A stretch of 64,000 nt of DNA. It comes from Liriodendron chinense. Taxonomy: Eukaryota; Streptophyta; Magnoliopsida; Magnoliales; Magnoliaceae. The position numbers and the translations under genes are program-made. The notes beneath the pieces were generated by a model, which had not been told where the DNA came from, did no database searches, and worked only from the letters and a program-made list of their open reading frames with translations. The DNA lies in NCBI GenBank assembly GCA_003013855.2, contig PVNU02000127.1:1116001-1180000 (forward strand). The letters are read 5' to 3'. Below are positions 58,301-64,000 of the stretch, piece after piece; the first letter of the stretch is position 1, and every line of letters starts with the position of its first letter.

Positions 58301-59265
58301 CGGAACACCCGATTAAGTGGTTGCCCTAACCAGTGATAGCGTTTTTAGCCTGTCCGGTTAAGTGGTCACCCTGATCTGAGGTGATGATAATATGTCACCC
58401 GATTAAGTGGTTATGATATCATTTTCTATTCTCTTGTTTTTAAGTTGTAAAGGATCTTCATATGGTTATGTATGCGAATGGGTTGTTATGAATCATAATA
58501 GTACGGTCCGCCATTCAAGGTGTGATGCGACGGATACGATTATTTTGGCGAATGATGAACCATAGGATAGTATTGATGGAACTGAGGTTAGTCACATGTC
58601 AATTGGCTCTGTGCGAACTGGACTAATAATAAAAGAAGGCTAAAACACATGCATACACTTGGCTCCTTGTGAGTGTACGGAGTTGAGAATAGGCTTGTGC
58701 GTCCTACTTCTCCGTACACTGTCACATGTAGAATTGGGCAATGAGCATCCCATTTCCCATATGGTAGGGCAAAACTTAGGGCTTGCGTGTCCCGAAACAC
58801 CTGGTAGCATGTTAAAGAATTCTACGCCGGGTCATGCATATCATGCATTGCATTAAGTAAGATATTATGGATGTTTTGTCTTGTTTTTATGAAGGTATTA
58901 TGCTAACTTTGAAGTTGTTCATCACTGGCCGCTGAACCCGAATCTCAAGGCGGTGACTATGAAGGTTCGTGAGAGCAAATGGTGGAAGATGAGGCCAATG
59001 CGGCCTAGTTTTCTAATATTAGTTAATTATTGTTATTTCATAATTATGTAATAAGTCCCATTAGATGGACATGAGTTGAGAGTTTTTGGATGATTAGTAT
59101 AGTAGACATGACTATGTTATTGGGTTTGATTTATTTGGTTAAATAAAGCATGCTTCCACCATTCTATTTATGTCTTATATGAATGTGAATATTAGATTAG
59201 ATGAAGTAATCTTGAGAATTCGGCCGTCGTGATGTACACGGGAGCCGAAATCTCGAGGTGTTACA
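53968..59265. mobile_element. Giant 5.3-kb palindrome with LTR-like arms in a PHF1 intron
   Basis: The left arm 53968-56574 and right arm 56637-59265 are inverse complements along their whole length, separated by about 62 bp. Matching points include TGTAACACC/GGTGTTACA at the tips, GGCCGAATTCTCAAGATTAC with its complement near 59205-59225, the 54480 block with 58690-58810, the 55200 block with 57900-57960, and the 56100 block with 57000-57140. The right arm has a TATA box (TATAAATAGGG, 57786) and an LTR-type end, so the arms look like two Gypsy-class LTRs joined at their upstream ends. Another reading is a long-TIR foldback DNA transposon. No coding region or target duplication was seen. Confidence 0.8.
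55348..55380. repeat. Poly-G tract (33 nt), left palindrome arm only
   Basis: The matching place in the right arm (about 57808-57826) reads CCCCGCCC, so the run expanded in one arm after the arms formed. Confidence 0.9.
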
Positions 59266-60270
59266 AATTGGTACCAGCAAAAAGTTCCTGACACTGCAAT
59301 ACTCCAAAAGCTCAGATGTGTAGAAAAATTCACATAGAAGTAAGAAAAGTAAAAAAGAAAGAAAGAAAGGAAAAGAAAAGAAAATATAAAAAGAATTGCA
59401 AAGTTGCTCAAATAGAAAATTGAAAAAGGGAGGTTTTTAAATCAAAAGTGTAGCAAAAGAATAAAAAATTGTCATGCGAAGGCATATTGACATCGAGATG
59501 ATGGACTGGAGAAAGGTTATATCGAGTTCCACCTCATACATGCACATTTCGCAAGGAAAAGAGCGTATATGTATGCATATGTGCCATATAACTGATTGAG
59601 ATTATGCAAGATCTCAGGTGGCTTTTGGATGTAGCAACTAATTGTGGTTTGCAAGGATAGTCAATAAGGTTGGTGCTAGAGGCAACACAGAAAATGGAAG
59701 GTGAATGAAGAGGGCTTCTGCTTTCCCCCTTCCGAACCACATCAATCACAAGGTAAGAACAAGCAGGAATCATTTCATGCCTAAGTTTAGTACAAATGAC
59801 AAGATAACCAAAAAATCTGGCTAAGCCTAATCAAATTCAACAAACATTCTCAAGTATTGTTTTGGCAAGAGGCAAAGTGGAACTGGAAAAACTGTACCAG
59901 TAAAAAAAATGGAATATCTATGTGAAAGTTCAGAATGTTTTTTATTTGGCAACCAAACCCTGCCTTCAGTATAAACGCCAGAAAAGGCACCCAAGCCCCA
60001 ACCCTAATTTTTGGGTTTTTGGAAAAAGAATCCGTATTCCTTTTTTAACTTGAATAATTATCAACACAAATGGCGCCAAATTGTTGAGTGGACCCAACTT
60101 CCATACATATATGTCCAATTGGTAAATTATTTTCCTAAATAGATTTCCTTGTATCATGGGAAAGAAACAAATAACCTGCAACTTTTGGGGAAGGAACACA
60201 TAAGGCCTTCTCCTCCTGGGTGCACAGCCATCCTATAAGGTATATCACCACCAGTTCTAAGCTTATTCAC

Positions 60271-61999
60271 CTGAAAAAGATAAACATACACGGTGCACCC
60301 TTTTAATGCAAATGAAGATAGCCATTCGTAATGAGGACAAACAATCAAAGTAGACAGACTATTGTACAGCTGCAAATGCTGCTTAAAGCCTTGACAAAGC
60401 TACTAAAGTAGGGCACATGTTCCACAATGGCACACTTTAGAAGATCCTAGTTGTTCATCAGGGTGGCACACCATGTATGTATATTGTACAAGTGCACATT
60501 AATAGTCCTTTTGAACCAAGAGTCTGAGGACTGCAGTATGGGTATCATATGTACCAAAGATAAAAAATCAAAACCTTTTTTTTAATGTAAAATAAAAACA
60601 TATTGACCAACATTGTAAAAACTGTCTTGCATCTTCCAAGAGGCAAAACTTCTGATTTGAATGGCAGTTTTAGGTGGTATTGTGGAGATCTCTTCAAGAT
60701 CAACAACAACTACTTCAAGTGATTTTTTGAGATTTCATTGCTTTAGGCCCAGAAGTTCAATCCAAAAATTAGAAAACAATAATGATTTTTAGATTCTTAA
60801 GGTATTTTCAGTATTCAATGAACTTCCTCAGAGCATTTTTTAAGATAAAAAACAAGTAATTTAAGTATGTTTTTGGAGCTGTGCTCTTTCTCCCATCTCT
60901 TAGGCATTTAGACTTCCTAAATTTTCACAATTGATCCTTCCTTAGTCCTGCAAATGAGCCCCCTCAAGCTTCCTCTCATGCAATTAAGTCAAAAACTCCA
61001 TTGAAAGCTAAATTGGAAAGAATACACCAAGAGTGCGAGACCCATTCAAGAAAGTTGGCAGATTGTTTTGTGGGCCCCTGCCATGATGTGTGTCCGACAT
61101 CCCCCCCCCCCCCCCCCCCCCCCCCCCAAACCCCAAATTGAGCCTAAGCCAAGGTGTGCAGTAACAGTAATGGTGGCAACTGTTACGCATTACGGGATCA
61201 TAACAGCCCTAATAGAAAAAAATGAACCGTAACTGCTGATGCAAGTTTTTTTTTTCAAAGAAAGAAAAGAAAAACCTTAACAGCCACCCTTTCCATTACG
61301 GAATACCACGCCTACAGACTACAGCCCAAATTTCAACCTAATCCATGACTTATGAGGGCCAAACCAAAGAAAACAATTGAGAGAGGGATGCCCAACGTAT
61401 GTTCGTGTGTGGGGCCTACAAAGATGTAGTTCAGACATCCGACCCATCCACTATCTGCTCCCACCTGGATGAGGGGTTGCACCTATGGTTGCACTAAGTG
61501 TAAGGTGAAGTAGCAAGAGATTCAGGTGCAGGAGCATCAAAATGTTAGCAAGTGTAAACAGCTGGGAAGCAGGAGAGGGAGTCCAAAGCACAATTCGAAG
61601 CAGAGCAACACCTAGTTAGAAGGGATCATGCAACTAAAGTTCCACCAAATTTTTGGCCATTCAAAAACTCAAGTGGGCCCCACAATGCATTTTAGATGTT
61701 TTAGGCATGATTTCGCATTGTTCCAAATGGTGTGGCCCACCTTTGTTTCGAATACAGCTGGTTTTTAGGACATCCCATGTTTAGGAGAAGAGCCATCAAA
61801 TGCATGATTTAGATGCCACATACAAATCGCAATGGGGCCACAAAGCTCAATCTTACTATAACTTATGGTAAGGGCAACCTTTATAAGTACATTTTTTATG
61901 AGGACACAAGACCATTTCAAGTGTACCAACGAAGAAAGCGCCATCCACAAGTACCATCTTTGTGGATAAGCGACTATTGAGGAGCTGAAGACCCTCCAC
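60271..61999. other. Sequence upstream of the last PHF1 exon seen, no gene recognised
   Basis: Probably part of PHF1's first intron. Contains a 27-nt C-run (61101-61127) and a GGGCCCCACAATG-type repeat trace. Open frames here have no recognisable domain. Confidence 0.45.
61101..61127. repeat. Poly-C tract (27 nt)
   Basis: Uninterrupted C run, immediately followed by AAACCCCAAA. Confidence 0.9.
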
Positions 62000-62831
62000 A
62001 CGTGATCAGACACATAGAAGACCCCATCCAGGGAGGACACGTGTGAAGGAAGAATGGAGAAAACAGGCCAAAGAACTAAAGACTTCGGGCGCCCGACCAT
62101 TGTCTTCGGGCACCCGATCGGGCGCCAAAGTTTAGCCTTTCGAGCGCTCGAAACTCTCTGGACGTTTTTGGACGTCTTCGGGCGCCCGACCGAGCGCCCG
62201 AACTTTAGCGCACTTTTGTTTATTTACGCGTTTTTGCTTAGTTTAGGGGTAGTTTATTAATTTTACTTGTTTTAATTGTTTATTTAAGAGGGCTAGGCCC
62301 TAAGTACGAATTTGAACTTTGATATTGATTAATGAAAGCCTCTTTGAGCTTCCCCCTGCCTCCTCTCTCTCTCATAGTGATTCTTCTCTTCTCTTTGATC
62401 TTCTTCTTCTGATTTCTTCTTGTGTCCCTCCAAATTCTTCCATGTATTTTATCTTCTATTATCCTTCTAAACTTCTGTTTTGTTTATCCCCCACGATCTA
62501 AACCCTGGGAATCAAGCTAAACCCTAAAACCCCAAATTCCCAAATCCCTAATCCGAGAAACTTTCTGATTCTTCGGACTAGTGATTTTCATTGATCGATC
62601 GGGTATAGCCATGCAAGATCGGGAGGTTCCATCCCTCGCCGGATCCAACCTATGCACTAATTGAATCCCATACTCCATGGTTGTGATGATGGCCCGTTCC
62701 ATTGCATGTTTCCTTTATGTTTTTCTTAGTTTATGATAATTAATGCTAGATTTCATTATTATTATTGCTTTTACTTCCGCTGAATAATTGTGTTCATGAG
62801 CATGCATCATATTTAGGGCTGTCCTGCATCA
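62000..62831 (+). mobile_element. Probable Gypsy-type LTR remnant
   Basis: Repeated CGGGCGCCCGA-type palindromic words (62090-62210) are followed by a stretch ending in a poly(A)-like region (TTGATTAATGAAAGCC), a CT-rich leader and the end TTTAGGGCTGTCCTGCATCA. That terminus is shared with the piece at 51743-52566. The left boundary is uncertain and no internal genes follow. Confidence 0.4.
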
Positions 62832-62839
62832 ATTTTCCA

Positions 62840-62842
<3 letters not shown>

Positions 62843-62883
<41 letters not shown>

Positions 62884-62980
62884 TTTGTTTGTTTGGAATA
62901 AAGCCCAGATGATATACATAGCATTACCACAGGCCTGGCCCAAACTATATGGTAAGGGCGACCTTTATAAGAACATTTTT

Positions 62981-63011
<31 letters not shown>
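62843..63011. repeat. Two GT microsatellites within a diverged tandem unit
   Basis: GT runs at 62843-62880 and about 62984-63010 are each followed by TTTGTTTGGAA, then CAGATGATATACAT. This shows a duplicated unit of about 120 bp. Confidence 0.7.
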
Positions 63012-63014
<3 letters not shown>

Positions 63015-63163
63015 TTTGGAAAAAAGTTCAGATGATATACATCCATACATACATATGTGTGTGTGCATAGCATTAGCCCAAGCCAGGCCGAGCCACACCA
63101 AGCCATGCCACACCACACCTTACATCACATTACATACATACAAACATACATATCATCCCATAA

Positions 63164-63640
63164 GGTTCGCCTTATTTCTCCTCTTTGCATTTCCCTTTTC
63201 TCTTCACATCGGTGTTACTGTTACCCTTTCTTGCCCTTATTTTGTTGCCTATCAACACCCGGCCTGTGGCTTGCTGACCTCACTTGATCAGGTTCTCCCT
63301 AGTTCTCTTCTCTCTACTCTTACCTTTTCTCCTTCCCTCTATCTTACACTTTCTTCCACTTTCTTTCTTGCCTCTCAACACTTGCCTAAGGCCTTCCATC
63401 ACATTCTCCCTATTTCTCCTCTTTGATCTTCCCTTTCCTCTTCCCCTCTTCGTATTTTTCACTTTCTCCCCCCTTATTTCTTGCCTCTCAAGTAAGTATC
63501 AACACCGATCCAATGGTCTGCACCGGCTTCATCAAGTTCTCCTTATTTCTCCTTTCTGCTCTTCCTTTTTTTTTCCCTGTCTTAAGACTTTCTCCTCCTT
63601 ACCTTCTTGCCTCTTCTACTCCCTTAGTCAGGCTTGTAAT
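63164..63640 (+). repeat. Degenerate minisatellite of about four 110-130-bp pyrimidine-rich units
   Basis: Units begin near 63164, 63290, 63402 and 63534. Each starts with a version of GTTCTCCCTATTTCTCCTC, continues with pyrimidines, and carries a version of CTTGCCTCTCAACACC before an ATCA spacer. The reading frames across it (up to 190 codons) are low-complexity and unlikely to be real. Confidence 0.6.
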
Positions 63641-64000
63641 ATGATACAAAATGATAAAGTTATAACTAAGCTCCTCTATGGCTGTCTAGCACTTGGCCTT
63701 TTAAAAAGCCAACCACACCTACATGGGGTTCTAGAATCCACCTACTATACATGTTCCATACATGCAAACCCATCCGATGGCCCCAAATCATGTGTCCCAT
63801 TCCAGATGAAGCACAGCTTAAAAAACCCCACTGATCGGACAACTCAAACCATCTAAAAGGACAATTTATAGCCATCCAAAGCCAATTGTAAACCAAGATA
63901 ACAAAGACCATTAAATCCGTATGATTTTCAGGCTATGCTCAATCCACAATAGTACGTCCAACCACAAAATCAAAAGCGAGTACGGATCAAAGAACAAAAT
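63641..64000. other. Right edge, nothing recognised
   Basis: No domain, RNA gene or repeat boundary was seen. The PHF1 start exon was looked for on the minus strand and not found. Confidence 0.5.

Noticed and set aside
63164..63640. CRISPR-like periodic array
   Set aside because: Repeats are long, degenerate and pyrimidine-rich without constant short repeats and unique spacers, and the DNA is plant nuclear.
62765..63856. Frames of 101-190 codons at the right end
   Set aside because: Built from GT microsatellites and a pyrimidine-rich minisatellite; no conserved domain.

Overview
This window is nuclear DNA of a flowering plant. It has GT-AG introns up to 7 kb long, long stretches of non-coding sequence, LTR and LINE retroelements, many short inverted-repeat transposons (MITEs) and long microsatellites. 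A palindromic repeat family carrying phrases such as GGTGGGCCCCAC and GGAAACAGTGGTGATTGAAT recurs about a dozen times. From general experience this resembles magnoliid-type genomes, but that placement is inference.

Layout. 1-5208: the 3' end of a Ty1/Copia element, whose long 3' LTR is split by a nested 3.5-kb insertion. 5.4-8.1 kb: MITE-like repeats and a CACTA-like repeat block. 8137-9909: an intact intronless DYW-type PPR gene (+). 10944-11841: a class III chitinase gene (-) broken by one extra base and carrying Asp-to-Asn changes in its catalytic motif. 12.7 kb: the start of a second, decayed chitinase in the opposite orientation. 13.8-15.7 kb: several palindromic MITEs end to end. 16328-20044: a three-exon FLOE-type (DUF1421) gene (+) for a Q/P/S-rich, probably condensate-forming protein. 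22248-36694: a 13-exon TRF4/5-like nuclear poly(A) polymerase gene (-), spread over 14.4 kb because its introns took in LINEs, MITEs and an unusual Copia-derived element. 37-45 kb: more MITEs, two SINE-like pieces and a gutted Ty3/Gypsy element (LTR-gag-protease-LTR). 45494-60270: most of a PHF1 (SEC12-like 1) gene (-). Its first exon is not in the window, one internal exon appears to be missing, and a 5.3-kb near-complete palindrome sits in an intron. 60.3-64 kb: an LTR remnant, microsatellites and a degenerate pyrimidine-rich minisatellite.

The host genes are unrelated singletons: organelle RNA editing (PPR), defence or storage (chitinase), hydration sensing (FLOE-type), nuclear RNA tailing (TRL-type) and ER exit of phosphate transporters (PHF1). 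There is no operon-like logic. The most unusual content is structural. Two retroelement-derived units have LTR-type ends in inverted orientation: 33035-34174, with a clean 5-bp target duplication, and 53968-59265, the giant palindrome. Five poly-C/poly-G tracts of 17-33 nt are also unusual. Gene models were assembled by eye from splice sites and family knowledge; no alignment or expression data were available.
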